Positions 23,991 through 34,428 are shown, numbered from the stretch's first letter. The stretch is 64,000 bases of DNA from Platerodrilus igneus (GCA_036346225.1 JARFIW010000966.1:1240001-1304000); one strand, 5' to 3'. The notes: generated from the letters alone by a model not told the origin. Made by a program: numbers and translations.

Positions 23991-24935
23991 CTAGGTATTG
24001 GGCTTCAGGCGTTTGCGCCACCAGAAGTAAAACGAAACGAGGTCAAAAACATTAGGACTTCGCCGACATACCTCTTCAGCTTCGGAAGAAGCATAGAATA
24101 ATATCTGTTCCTTTTGGGCAGTTTTCTGCCAAACAGGAACAGCAGGGGATGTAGCAGTTGTAGCACGCGGTATAGGAGGTGGCGAGGGTGAAGGTAGTAG
24201 TGATTGTTGTAGTTTATGGAAATCGAAACATGTTAAGGAAGAAAGTTGTTTGTTGTTAGGATTGGAGGTAAGAAAGTCAACGGAAGAAAAGGAAACATCA
24301 TAGGTTGTCTGAATATCCGCGGTAGAAAGAGAAAAAAGAGAAAAAGTATTGGCTGTACGAGAATCAACCATACGAAAAGAAACACAAGCAGAGCACACTT
24401 CAGTTACGTTAGTTAAAGGAACAAAAAGAGATAAAATTTGATCGATGTTAGATAAAAGACTAGCAGTATCACAGTTAGGAAAGAGAACAGCATTGGCTGT
24501 AGGAGTATCTACCTTAGGAAAAGGAGCAGAATCCGCTAACACTTCAACCATATTACATAAAGGAACAGAATCAGGAAAAGTTAGTCCATCAACGTTATAA
24601 GAACAAACAGTATCAGGAACAACTTCATCCACAATAGATAAGGACTCAGAATCAAATTGAGCTTCGTCAACATTAGATAACAGGACATCAGCTAAGATTT
24701 CACCAACCTTAGCTAAAAGAACAGAAGCAAATAGCATTTTGTCAGCATGAGAAAAATGAGAAAGAGTAGGTAACGTTTTATCAACGTCCGATAAACGAGT
24801 AGAATCAAGTAAAACTTTTTTAACTGATGGACAACGGAGTAGGAACAGACAAAACTTCAGCCACATTAGGAACTGATTCCTTAACAATAGTAGATAACGA
24901 AAAAGGATCAGGAAAAACTTTGACGACAGCAGCAA
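23991..24935 (-). pseudogene. Gag-like polyprotein, C-terminal part (copy 2)
   Basis: A 314-codon frame that overlaps the end of the upstream gag frame (24820-24935) in a different phase. It starts in a region of short, degenerate repeats of about 19 residues rich in Val, Asp, Leu and Pro (SNVDEI, NMVEVLADSAPFPKVD types). It ends with a conserved tail: NPNNKQLSSLTCFDFHKL, a Pro-rich segment, and a basic C-terminus WWRKRLKPNT. The tail has a counterpart in copy 1a, where the repeat regions are in one continuous frame, so I read the phase change here as a mutation rather than programmed frameshifting, though the latter is not excluded. No known enzyme domain. Function unknown. Confidence 0.55.
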
Positions 24936-26181
24936 CAGGCATTATAGCTACGGGTTCCCTAACTTCAGGACCTTCTATATTCGTATTAAAAGTTATCTTC
25001 ACTTCAGCTACGGCTGTTATTGCCGGCACGACAGAAATTTCTTGAGTCGAAGCATTTAAGAAAGCAGAAACATGTAGAATTTTGACAACAACAGCAACAG
25101 ACTTTAAAAATACAAGTTCATAAACTTCAACAGGACTTTCACGGACTGAATTAGAAGTTATCGTCACTCCAGCAACAGCTGTTATTGTAGGTACGACAGA
25201 AATTTCGTGAGTAGAACCATTTAAGAAAGTAGGAACATGTAAAATTTTGACAGCAACAGCAACAGACATTAAAGATACAGGTTCATGAACTTCAACAGGA
25301 CCTTCGCCGACTAAATTAGAATTTATCGTCACTTCAGCGACATGTGCGCTTGCAGACACGACAGGAATTTCTTGGGTAGAATCGTTTAAGAAAGCGAGAA
25401 CCAACTCTTGAGAAGCTAACTGCAAGTCACTAATTCGAAGTATGTGTTGTAATGGTGGTGGAGGCACAGTATAGGGTGGAAGTGAAAACGTAAGATCCAT
25501 TTCAGCATCTTTTGATTCGCTAAGGACAGAAAAAATGTGGTTCTTGTTAGTAGAAGTTCGGTAAGTAGGGGCGTGATAGCCGTAAAAATCAATATTACAA
25601 TTCAAAGGCTCATATGGCTGAAAAGGGTACGAGGTGATGGCAATAGTGCGATTCGAAGGGGGTGTAGAAAAGGATGTAGAACTAGAGACGGAGGAAATTT
25701 TGTCCGAAGCTATATTTGCCGAAGAAGGGTATGTGTTGATAGTCGTAGCAGGATAACCTGGATGAAATACAGAAGAAGACGTAGAATGAGAAGCAGAAGA
25801 AATTAGGGATCTAGAGGTGAGAGCAGAATTTGAAGGATTATTCGAAGACCTATCAGTAGTAGGATGACAGTGAGGACAGTTGTAGCGAGTAACTACCTTA
25901 TATCTACAACTATAACAGTGGAGTACTTTAGGACGAGTACAACGGGTCGAAATATGACCAGGTTTGTCGCAATTAAAGCATACGACCTGACGAGTAGAAG
26001 TAGAACTAGGAGGAAGAACGGTAGAAAGTACGAAAGTATCTGATCTACCCGTAGGCGTAGAAGAAACCTTAACAACTCGGTCATGTGAAGTAAAAGTATT
26101 TTTCTCAATAGTAACAGACTTATAAGCAAAATCCAGGTGTAGGAATTCTGAGTTTAATAAAGTAACAACGTCGCTAGACAT
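24820..26181 (-). CDS. Gag-like protein with zinc knuckle and 55-residue repeats
   Basis: A 453-codon open frame, the longest non-satellite frame in the window. Residues 1-40 match the end of the capsid-like domain in copy 1b, so the true N-terminus is missing and the ATG at 26181 is internal to the ancestral gag. Residues 68-81 form a CCHC zinc knuckle (CFNCDKPGHISTRC). Residues 89-105 form a second C-x2-C-x9-C-x2-C cluster. A Ser/Thr/Pro-rich linker follows to about 250. From about 263 there are three tandem repeats of 55 residues, starting AFLNDSTQEI, TFLNGSTHEI and AFLNASTQEI. Family knowledge: gag proteins with this knuckle package retroelement RNA. The repeats replace the protease and polymerase expected downstream. 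The element is 5'-truncated at about 26185. Copy 1a has only two of the repeats. Confidence 0.65.
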   Translation of the reverse strand: MSSDVVTLLNSEFLHLDFAYKSVTIEKNTFTSHDRVVKVSSTPTGRSDTFVLSTVLPPSSTSTRQVVCFNCDKPGHISTRCTRPKVLHCYSCRYKVVTRYNCPHCHPTTDRSSNNPSNSALTSRSLISSASHSTSSSVFHPGYPATTINTYPSSANIASDKISSVSSSTSFSTPPSNRTIAITSYPFQPYEPLNCNIDFYGYHAPTYRTSTNKNHIFSVLSESKDAEMDLTFSLPPYTVPPPPLQHILRISDLQLASQELVLAFLNDSTQEIPVVSASAHVAEVTINSNLVGEGPVEVHEPVSLMSVAVAVKILHVPTFLNGSTHEISVVPTITAVAGVTITSNSVRESPVEVYELVFLKSVAVVVKILHVSAFLNASTQEISVVPAITAVAEVKITFNTNIEGPEVREPVAIMPVAAVVKVFPDPFSLSTIVKESVPNVAEVLSVPTPLSIS

Positions 26182-26936
26182 CTTCTTTTTGTAGATATTC
26201 AGTCAAGTTTAAAAGTTTGACCGCCACCTTTGGTCCGCCATTTTAAATTTTGGTTTTAGTTTTTGCCATCAAGTTCAAAATCAGTAAATTTTAAAACCCC
26301 TACGCCAGACATGCTCTTTTTTGTAGATACTCATTCAAGTTTATGAATTTGGACGGAATCTTCTTTTCGCCATTTTGAATTTTTGATGCTGAATTTGGAA
26401 TTAGCGATTTAAAACACCCTTCCATACCAAGTTTTGCTTAATTGCGGATTATGGAAGAGGAGCTATAAATTTTGGTCAAAAAATGTTTAACAGTAAAATT
26501 CTGGTATGTAGAGGGTGTTATGTATATCATACATTGAGGGTCAAGAGGTTAATGAAACTGTACTGCATCGATATTTTGGTGATCTCGCGGAAACATTTTC
26601 TATGGACTCCTTATGTCTACTTTTGTATCTTTATATCCACGCGGGCCATAAACTGTACTTTGTGTCCTCACGGGCATGAAGTACACTACTACGTAGTTGA
26701 TAACTAAGCAGTAAAAATAAAATAATGAACTAGTATGACACAAAATGATTTGACCCTAATATGAATGTATTTATTTATTTTTTATCTGTTTCTTTAGTTG
26801 TGTTGTATGTATTATTTAGTTATAAAATTCATTATTATTTGACCATAATTACAGTCTATAGAATCTTGTTCTTTAAAATACAATTGTAGAAGTAATATTT
26901 AGTTATTTAATCAACAAGGAAAACTTTTCTTTTCTA
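26182..26936. other. No gene seen; short tandem duplication at left
   Basis: 26190-26400 contains two related units of about 140 bp (CTTTTTTGTAGATA..TTCA.TCAAGTTTA, then a GCCATTTT.AATTTT block). The rest is AT-rich. A 74-codon open frame at 26483 has no recognisable features. An upstream exon of the host gene at 26958 could lie here or beyond, but I cannot place it. Confidence 0.4.
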
Positions 26937-26943
26937 ATGAATA

Positions 26944-26957
26944 CTTTTTTGTTTCAG
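26944..26957 (+). other. Splice acceptor before host exon
   Basis: Pyrimidine-rich run ending TTTGTTTCAG directly before the coding exon. Confidence 0.6.
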
Positions 26958-27581
26958 ATGGTTATATTAGTAACCGTTACCAACACATTATCAAAACCAA
27001 TTATGGTTTCATTTGGAACAAATGAAGGACCAATAATACCACCACCAATTAGCACAACTCAGAGTGTACCAATTAGAGAACGAAGAGAACCCGCTCCTGT
27101 ATTTGAAAGAAGAGAAGACTTACCAAATCCTGCTCCATACAAACCCTATATACCGCAACAATACCGATCTAAATTATTATCTCTACGACCCAACCCTAAT
27201 CTGATCCTAGGTACGGCTCAAGATCAAAAATACTTCCGAAAGGGCTCAGACAAGTATACTCTTCTAAAACAGCAACAAGCACGAGCTCTTGGATTAGATT
27301 ATAGAGGACCACAAGTTTTTGAAGTTCAAGATTATGAGTTTGTTACGCCTTGGGTAAATAAACCACTATTTCAGCCAGCTCAACAGGTCGAACAATCAAG
27401 AATAAACTCCTACCCTATTGCTACAAAATTAGTACCTCAGATTGGTGTTTTGTATTCATCTGGAGTTCGGTATTACATTCCACAAATAATTTACTACAGT
27501 AAGGAAAATCCTGTGAAGAGTTTGGATGATGATAGAAAATCAGATGAGAAGGATGCGTATTTACTTTACAATACCGTATAA
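26958..27581 (+). CDS. Probable host gene, last coding exon (secreted protein?)
   Basis: A polypyrimidine tract and acceptor (CTTTTTTGTTTCAG) end at 26957, then 207 codons run to TAA at 27581. The frame also opens 7 codons earlier at 26937, inside the pyrimidine tract, so I prefer the splice reading. It begins with a hydrophobic stretch (MVILVTVTNTLSKP) that may be the end of a signal peptide. A Pro/Arg-rich segment follows (PIRERREPAPVFERREDLP), then an Asn/Gln/Tyr-rich body with a repeated Pro-Tyr flavour (YKPYIPQQYRSK, GLDYRGPQVFEVQDYEF) and an acidic tail (DDDRKSDEKD). It is the only long frame here with balanced amino-acid composition and no transposon motifs. A polyadenylation signal follows. 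I do not recognise the family. Alternatives: unspliced gene starting at 26937, or part of an unknown repeat. Confidence 0.65.
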   Translation: MVILVTVTNTLSKPIMVSFGTNEGPIIPPPISTTQSVPIRERREPAPVFERREDLPNPAPYKPYIPQQYRSKLLSLRPNPNLILGTAQDQKYFRKGSDKYTLLKQQQARALGLDYRGPQVFEVQDYEFVTPWVNKPLFQPAQQVEQSRINSYPIATKLVPQIGVLYSSGVRYYIPQIIYYSKENPVKSLDDDRKSDEKDAYLLYNTV

Positions 27582-27758
27582 CTAGAATGCTAAAGTGCCT
27601 TGTTACAAGTTCGTTATTGTTGACTAAATTGTTATGCTGCCAGTAATCACTTCGCTAATATTTTAAATAAGAACACATACCTACGATTATAAGTGTAAAT
27701 ACTAGTGTCATATACATAATAAGGTACCAAAAATGTACATATGTATATAAATATTTTT

Positions 27759-27764
27759 AATAAA
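27759..27764 (+). other. Polyadenylation signal AATAAA
   Basis: AATAAA about 180 bp after the stop of the host exon, the right distance for a short 3' UTR. Confidence 0.6.
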
Positions 27765-27842
27765 GAAAAACGTGTTACAAATTTTATCTTAACAAAGCAG
27801 TAGCAAGCCGATATAGATATTGCAATGGACATATACTGTATT

Positions 27843-28131
27843 CTCCAATGCTCCACTCGAAACTACTGCATTGGCCAGGAGGTGATTTAATTTTTTCCTA
27901 AAAGTTTAGAACTAGTCAAACCCTTGCTATATCAAGCAAGGTCTGGGGTATTTAACGTGCGTGACAACACTTACATTTGAGACCCACGTTTCACCTCTCA
28001 TCCTAACGAAGGCGTGCTTTTCTGAAAAATGATCTGTTAACACTCTTCAAGCATACCATGTAGGGGAATCGATCCCTGGATTTTGGGATTATTAATCACA
28101 CACGAACAAACTAAACCACGAAGACGCCATT
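27843..28131 (-). mobile_element. tRNA-derived SINE copy, diverged
   Basis: Reverse copy of the family described at 41657-41944. Shared body blocks: CATTGGCCAGGAG, AACCCTTGCT..CAAGCAAGG and AACGTGCGTGACAACACT. The head is decayed. It lies about 80 bp beyond the host gene's polyadenylation signal. Confidence 0.75.
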
Positions 28132-28429
28132 GTAATATACAAGGTGGTCCGAATTGTACCTTTGATAATGTCAAAATAGAAAATGTGACAATAATATGAG
28201 TTTCTTAATAACTTATTTCGAAAACCCAACCGCTTCAGATATACGGGGAGTTAAAGGTGCAACTTCTTTTTTATTAAATAAAGTTTCTCCTGAACTAAAT
28301 AGAGGAATATACAGGGTGTTAGCGTTCGAGTGAGAGGCGTCTGAAAGCATGTAAACTTGGCTTGATTAATTGTTTAATAAACATAAGCAAAATAATTATA
28401 AGTTCCAAAATTACATAAAATAGAAAGTG

Positions 28430-28960
28430 AAATTGAATGATTTAGCAGTTCGGAAGTCTTCGGAAGTCATGGTTGCTTGCGGAACCAGAATTAAACTTAA
28501 ACACTCATTAAATGTTTGTATGTACAATTTAACGGTGTGTATAAGTCTTCGGTAGTCTTCGGTTTTCTTCGGAAGTTGCTTACGAGGCCCAGTGGAAACT
28601 TGAACAACGATGATTAGGAAATATGTACAGGTTGAAGTGGTCCAGACATCTTCGGTGGTGTTCGGATCTCTTCGAAAGGGTTTGTTTCTTTCTTTTGGCA
28701 CAACGTTAAGTCTAAAAGAGTTATGATTTGAAATTAAAACTACTAATTTACAATATTTACAAGTATAGAAGGTTCAGAAGTTTTCGATTGTCTTTGGAAC
28801 ACTTCGGAAGGCTTCGTGTGTAATTGTGGGTCAACGTTACGTTAAAAAGAAATATGAATTGAAATTATTTGAACTTAAAAAAAACACTAATTTACAATAT
28901 ATTCAAGTATAGAGGGTTCAGAAGATATTCAGTCGTCTTCTGAACTCTTCGGCAGGCTTC
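28430..28960. repeat. Degenerate tandem repeats rich in CTTCGG
   Basis: CTTCGGAAG-like words recur at least ten times. Two longer units of about 165 bp are visible near 28740-28820 and 28870-28950 (AATTTACAATAT, then CAAGTATAGA.GGTTCAGAAG). No coding frame is supported; the 96-codon frame on the minus strand is a by-product. Confidence 0.6.
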
Positions 28961-29260
28961 GTGGTAGTGATGCCTCTACGGGGATGTCGTCCCTGTGGTA
29001 TAATAAATAACGACTGGTCGGTGAAGTATGGAACGGAGCTTAAAGTTGATACGTGGTTTGTTAACTATGGATTGATGAATTGTAATGACGTGCCCTGGGT
29101 ACGGCGTCGGACAGCATCTCCGTCAGAGGATACGCAGGCTATGGGGAGCGCTGCGTTTTGAAGTATAGCAGGCTATGTAGAGCGTTGCTTGGGTGGGTTT
29201 TGCAGGCTATGGGAGCACTGCAAGAGAGAGGATTCCTATGCTACGGTGAGCACTACGAAA
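28961..29260. repeat. Short GC-richer repeats (GCAGGCTATG type)
   Basis: Three or four copies of a 20- to 30-bp unit (GCAGGCTATGGGGAGCGCTG and relatives) between 29148 and 29250. The rest shows nothing I recognise. Confidence 0.5.
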
Positions 29261-29850
29261 GTTTTCTGCAGAATTTGAAATTTTATTTATACACTTTCAT
29301 TTCCTATGCTTCGTGTGTTGAAAAACGTTAATGAGGTCTTTAACTAATGAAATGCGTTTTTAAAGTTTTTGATTGTAAAAGAATCTCCAAATTTAGTTTA
29401 ACAAATGAAAGTATCGATTTTTGGGTAGCACAAAAACTTAGTTGGAACTTCTCGAGATTCTGTGGTTTGTTCTATTTCCAGCCCGTGTACTCTGTTATAG
29501 TCAACTGCAAATTCTCAGTCTGTTCAGTGCTCTGCGTGTGGTGATATAGTCAACAAGGGTTATTCTAAATGATGGACCCATTTTGAAGATTCGTATTTAT
29601 TAAAGTACAAATCCAAAATGAACAATCGTGAAAAGAGAAAGTTTCAAGGTTTTTTTAATACATTATACTTGTTCAATGTGTCCCCCGTTTGCTGCACGGC
29701 AAACATCTACGCGGTAGGTAAACTCATCCCACACACGAGAAAGCGTATCTGCTGTTACTGAGTGGAAAGCGGGCGGTTATGGTTCCAGAAGCGGCCTGTA
29801 GAGTTCGCGCGGTACTAGGCCGTCATTTCGTTTTACTGTCAATTGTGAGT

Positions 29851-30430
29851 GAGATGACTACTCTGGAGCACAAGGTTTTCTGCGTTCTTGAGTTCGCAAA
29901 AAGTGAGTCGCAAATTGTAGTGCAGCGGTCATTTCGTACAAAATTCGGTGTTGAATCACCAACTAGAAGAAGCATTAGCCGATGGTTTAAAAAATTTTGA
30001 CAGACTGGAAGTGTATATAAAAGAAAAAAGAACAGGCCGACCGCGTGTATCAGAGGATGATGTTAGATGGATTGAAGAAAGTTTTGTTCGCAGTCCACGT
30101 AAGCCTACCAACAGAGCTAGTAGAGGACTTGGAATACCCAACAAACTGTATGAAAAGTTCTGAGATGGGGTTTGCTGTACAAGCCCTACCGCTGACAACT
30201 TCTGCAGCCTCTCAGCGTATCGAATTTTGTGCTTATTTGCTACAAATGATGGAGGATGACGCGTTACTACGGCGTCTAATTTTTAGCAATGAAGCGATTT
30301 TCCACCTTACCACTGCTGCCGTGCACTCAGTAACAGCAGATACGCATTCTTGTGTGTGGGATGAGTTTACCTACCGCGTAGATGTTTGCCGTGCAGCAAA
30401 CGGAGGACACATTAAATATTTATCATCATG
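29851..30430 (+). pseudogene. Mariner-like transposase, internally deleted
   Basis: Three frames in succession read one protein: an N-terminal helix-turn-helix (VFCVLEFAKSESQIVVQRSF, then RTKFGVESPTRRSISRWFKK), a linker (RTGRPRVSEDDVRWIEESFV, RSPRKPTNRASRGLGIP), a piece around the first catalytic region (RLIFSNEAIFHL, where family members have a D after FS), then directly the C-terminus (WDEFTYRVDVCRAANGGHIK). Two frameshifts separate the pieces. The segment with the second and third catalytic Asp is deleted. Matches the insect Tc1/mariner superfamily; clade not assigned. Confidence 0.8.
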
Positions 30431-31306
30431 AAATGGTTGGATGCGTACCCTCATTGTTTCCTAGTCTGAACCAATCTACACATTTCTCTGAAATTTGCAC
30501 AGTCTGCATCTATCACTATCTGTATGCGAAAGTCTAATCTCGGTCTACCTCTACCTCTCTTTTCCTATCTTTGCTTATAATATATCCCTTAATATTTGCC
30601 AGAAATGCCATAGAACGTATCCTGTCCTTCTAATTCTTCTATATTTTTCGTTTTTCACGGATATTTTTACTCCTCTACTATTTCTACAACTTATTTGTTA
30701 TTAGCTTTGTCTGTCGATGCTACCATTCTCATACATCTGATGCACAAAACTCCAGAAGCCTTCAATCTCTTTCTGTCTGCTTTTCCTACTGTCCCTATTT
30801 CATAGATGCACTTTGCTGTGCTTCAGACTATGCTTTGAACAGTTTTTTTCTTGTATCTATGTTTGTTGTTTTTGAACATAGCTGCTGTTCTTTCTTGTTT
30901 GATACAGTTCGGTCACTTTCTATTATTATACAGTTATATACCCTATTTCCTCGATATTTAGTGGTATGTGAAGGGGGTAAGCAGCCTTTGGCTGCCAAGT
31001 TCCCCCAGCACTTGAACCTTTGTCGAATTAATAGTTTTTCTAATTTATCCTTTAACTCAATCAACGTAGTTGAAAATATTTCTTAACCAACACCTATAGT
31101 GGTTTAAATAATCATTAGATTTAAGAGCACTCATTTTTTCGTCATTGGGTTTTACGTCTTGAAACTGGTTGGACCTGTACCTCAGCTTATTTATGTTTTG
31201 AGCTAGAGTTCTCTGCAATTCTCACAACAGCCTATATACAGCTCGATTCCTTTCTATTGTTTTCTAATTATATGCCCTATTTTACCGAGATTCAGTGGTA
31301 TGTGAA
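30431..31306 (-). pseudogene. RTE-like LINE 3'-end pieces, head to tail, inside the mariner-like element
   Basis: On the minus strand, blocks match the C-terminal coding and 3' tail of the LINE at 41952-46500: 30431-30640 and 30820-30900 resemble its coding end, 30975-31160 its tail (GGCAGCCAAAGGCTGCTTAC on the minus strand), and 31165-31235 coding end again. A recurrent linker (ATATACCCTATTTCCTCGAT to GTGAAGGGG) separates tail and coding pieces at 30935-30975 and 31270-31306. No intact frame. Confidence 0.6.
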
Positions 31307-31592
31307 GGGGAGTAGTTGGCATGTGTGTGACTACTACGCCCAAGGTCCCAAGTTCGAATCCCGACGCGCTCCGCTTGAAAAATGTTAGGCAAGCCTTGTT
31401 CACAAAAATACACCCTCGTTCGGATGAGAGGTAAAATGGAGGTCCCGTGTGTGAATCTTGTCACGCACGTTAAAGATCCCTACCTTGCTTGGAACAGCAA
31501 GGGTTCGGCAAAATTCCAAATTTTCCAGGTAAAAAAGACTCGCTTCTTGGCCAATGTAGTACCTTCGGGTGGAGCATTGAGAAATCACATGT
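31307..31592 (+). mobile_element. tRNA-derived SINE copy
   Basis: Begins inside the A-box region (AGTTGGCATGTGTGTGACTA), has a B-box-like AGTTCGAATCC, and the shared body with CCTACCTTGCTTGGAACAGC, ending at GGAGCATTGAGAAATCAC. The 5' end of the head is missing. Flanked by the LINE linker on the left and a LINE tail (31608-31735) on the right. Confidence 0.8.
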
Positions 31593-31859
31593 ACGTATGT
31601 GAGGGGGTTAAGCAGCTTGTGGTGGTCAAGGATCCCCCAACACTTACACATTTGCCGTATTAATAGTTTTCCAGTAAATCCTTTCGCACAATTAACATTG
31701 AGAGAATTGATAAGACAATATCTGTGAACATTTATATTGTATTAAAATAAAACTTTGGAATTTCCTCTTTTCATTGGTGTAACGATTGTTCATTTTGGAT
31801 TTGTACTTTAATAAATACGAATTTTTAAATATGGGTCCATCATTTAGAATAGCCCTGTA

Positions 31860-33300
31860 TTATTGAAATTAGGAGACTAGGGATTTTTAGTAATTACCAT
31901 ATTTAAACATCGTTTTCGTTTTTTTTCTTCAAGAAGTGGCATAACTTCTGGAGGTGAGATTATTATTTTTTTAATATAAAAAGGTACCCCAATGACCTAG
32001 TGAATTTTTCTGACGTTTTTAAAATCTACATTCAATTTGTAGAAAAATTGTCGTCTTGAAAACTTTTCTGAAATCAATTGTTTTAAAAAATTATGTTTAT
32101 TCAAAATTTATTGCACTGTTGAAAACATTACTAATTATTATTTCAAATAATTGGTCACGTTTTCCATGAACGTTTTGATATTGTGCTAGTAGACTTTGTT
32201 TAAATGATTCTCATAATTTTGCTGTCAGTTGATTTCTTGCGGGAGTAAAGTAATTTTTTGCGATATTTCGTTTTTAATTTTGCCAAGAATATTCAAAACA
32301 CTGAATATACAGATATGCATTTCATATATGGATTTTGGTAGTGCTCAAGCAGCCGTTCTAGAATATAAAATAAAGAAAATAAAATTTACCTTTTAGTAAA
32401 AATTAAATTGAATTATGAATTACAAGGTAGAAACTGAATGAAAATAATGATTTGACAGTTACCGAATTAAACAAAAACTGAGAAATAACATAGTAATAAC
32501 TTAGGGCAGCATGATGTTAGTTATTGGATCAGAAATAAAGATTGAGATAAAATTTTGTTCTTAAACGCGACGAATTTCTTCAAGGTTGAATGGGTACTTA
32601 TATTTCATGAATTATTCACATTGTTGACAAAGTATTTATGAATATGTACTGTAAGAATGAGTGATGATATAGGTCAAGCCCGAAAGATTTGGTGCGGAGA
32701 AAATTTAAAACTGAACGAGATATAATGAAAATGGAGAATAAAATTTTGATAAGATATTTTATGGTATGAGACAGGTTAATTAGATAAATATTATACTTAA
32801 TTTATTTTTCTTTTTTTGTTTTTGGGAAACAATTTTTAGGGTAGGATAGTTTGGTAACTGTAGCTACTTTTTTATGGTAGGGATCCATACATTCAATTGA
32901 CAAACATACTAAATGGACATCACGGACATTATTGTCGACACCACTTTCGTTTTTCACTTTTCTACATATTTAGTCTTGAAGGTGTTTTGCTCCTATCCAG
33001 TATACCTTAATCCTAATAAAAGAAAATTGTCGAGGTAGCCGACTGAATTTTGATGAAATATGGCATATAATTGGGAGCAACAGAAGGGGAACGAGCTATA
33101 TCTAGGCTGTGGGAATTTCAGGGAACAGTGTAGGAACTGAGGCAAGTAATACAACAAACAAATCGTTTCCTCTAAAAGAACTTAGTTTTTTATGTAATAG
33201 TATAAAATCAAGCAAGTACAAAATTATACCAAATCAACCCAACCTTTTGGTAACCTGGGCAAACATAAACACAAGTTAACATTTCAAACACCCTTCAAGA
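31860..33300. other. No gene seen (AT-rich)
   Basis: About 1.4 kb of AT-rich sequence with no supported frame, RNA gene or repeat. Confidence 0.6.
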
Positions 33301-33319
33301 ACATTTGCTAAGCATTCTT

Positions 33320-33648
33320 CCCCGAAGACTGGATTTCCGGCTGCAGATGGTCCTAGTACGGATTGAGGGGAGGAAAGGTGGATGCAAACAACATACAAAC
33401 ACACACACATACATACACAAACACCCAAAACACCTCTAAAACACTACACATACACTAACACCTATTTACACACCTACACTGTCTTTTCAACATATGGATT
33501 TCCGACTGCCGATGGTCCGGACTGATAAAGTAATATCTGTTAAGCGTTCTTCCCTGGCGACTGGAGTATCCGGCTGCCGATAGTCTTGGTCCTAGGGGTG
33601 AACGTAACACGGATATCAAAATCACACCTAACACACATACACACAACC

Positions 33649-33690
<42 letters not shown>

Positions 33691-34080
33691 TAACACACGC
33701 CCTCAAGCCTGCGCACACTCATACACACACACACACACGCACACACACACACACACACACACATATCTTACTCACGGATACTTTCTCAAACACGGTACAA
33801 ACACAAATGCCTATTCACAAATTTACATTGCTCTTTCAACATCTGGATTTCCGGCTGCCGACGGTTTGGACTGATATGGCAATATCAGTTGAGCGTTCTT
33901 CCTTGCCGACTGGGATTTCCAGCTGCCGCTGGCCCTGGTCCTAGAAGGGAAACGTAACACGGGTATCAACACTACACACACAACACACATTCACACACAC
34001 AACCTCTCCCACACACATACACACACAACACATGTCCTCGAGTGCGCACCACACACAAACATACACACACACTTTACTCA
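33320..34080. repeat. Degenerate tandem repeats with (CA)n tracts
   Basis: A unit containing ATTTCCGGCTGCCGATGGT-like sequence and GTTCTTCCCTGGCGACTGG-like sequence, then a long CA tract, recurs with main copies near 33310-33480, 33480-33770 and 33835-34080. Longest pure CA runs are at 33654-33685 and 33728-33763. Open frames here are CA/GT artefacts. Confidence 0.75.
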
Positions 34081-34109
34081 CGGTTACTTTCTGGTGGGAA
34101 GCCAGGTCT

Positions 34110-34428
34110 GCTTAAATTTTAGGTAGCAGGCTACTGAAACGTTGGAACAAATAAATAAATAAATAAAAAGCAGTGTAGGCTAGCTAAGAATAAAAGTAAG
34201 TGAAGGTACGCGTCCAATCGGTTTCAAAACGGAAAACCTAATGACGAAAAAATAATTGCACTTAAATCTGATGATCATTATAAACAACTATAGGTGTTAT
34301 TTTGAAATATTTTCAACTAATGTTGATTGTGCGAAAGGATATATTGGAAAACTATTAATTCGGCAAATATTCAAGTGTTGGGGATCTTGGTAGTCGCAGA
34401 TTAATTAACCCCCTTCACATACTCTACA
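34110..34428 (+). pseudogene. RTE-like LINE 3' tail
   Basis: From GTAGGCTAGCTAAGAATAAA through CAAGTGTTGGGGATCTTGG the sequence follows the 3' end of the LINE at 41952-42200 in the opposite orientation. An (AAAT)n stretch lies just before it (34151-34168). Confidence 0.6.

Larger units (their letters stand above)
29551..31859 (+). mobile_element. Mariner-like element, rearranged, with long inverted ends
   Basis: The ends are inverted repeats: GTTATTCTAAATGATGGACC near 29559 and its complement (GGTCCATCATTTAGAATAGC) near 31834, with similarity continuing through TTCGTATTTATTAAAGTACA and CAAAATGAACAATCGT. The left inverted arm reaches about 29775 and includes a reverse copy of the transposase 3' coding end (30325-30425). 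The right arm is split by a LINE/SINE composite at 30427-31735. The transposase inside lacks its catalytic core. A non-functional derivative. Confidence 0.75.

Noticed and set aside
33455..33764. Cys/Val-rich frames over the CA repeats
   Set aside because: Microsatellite translation.
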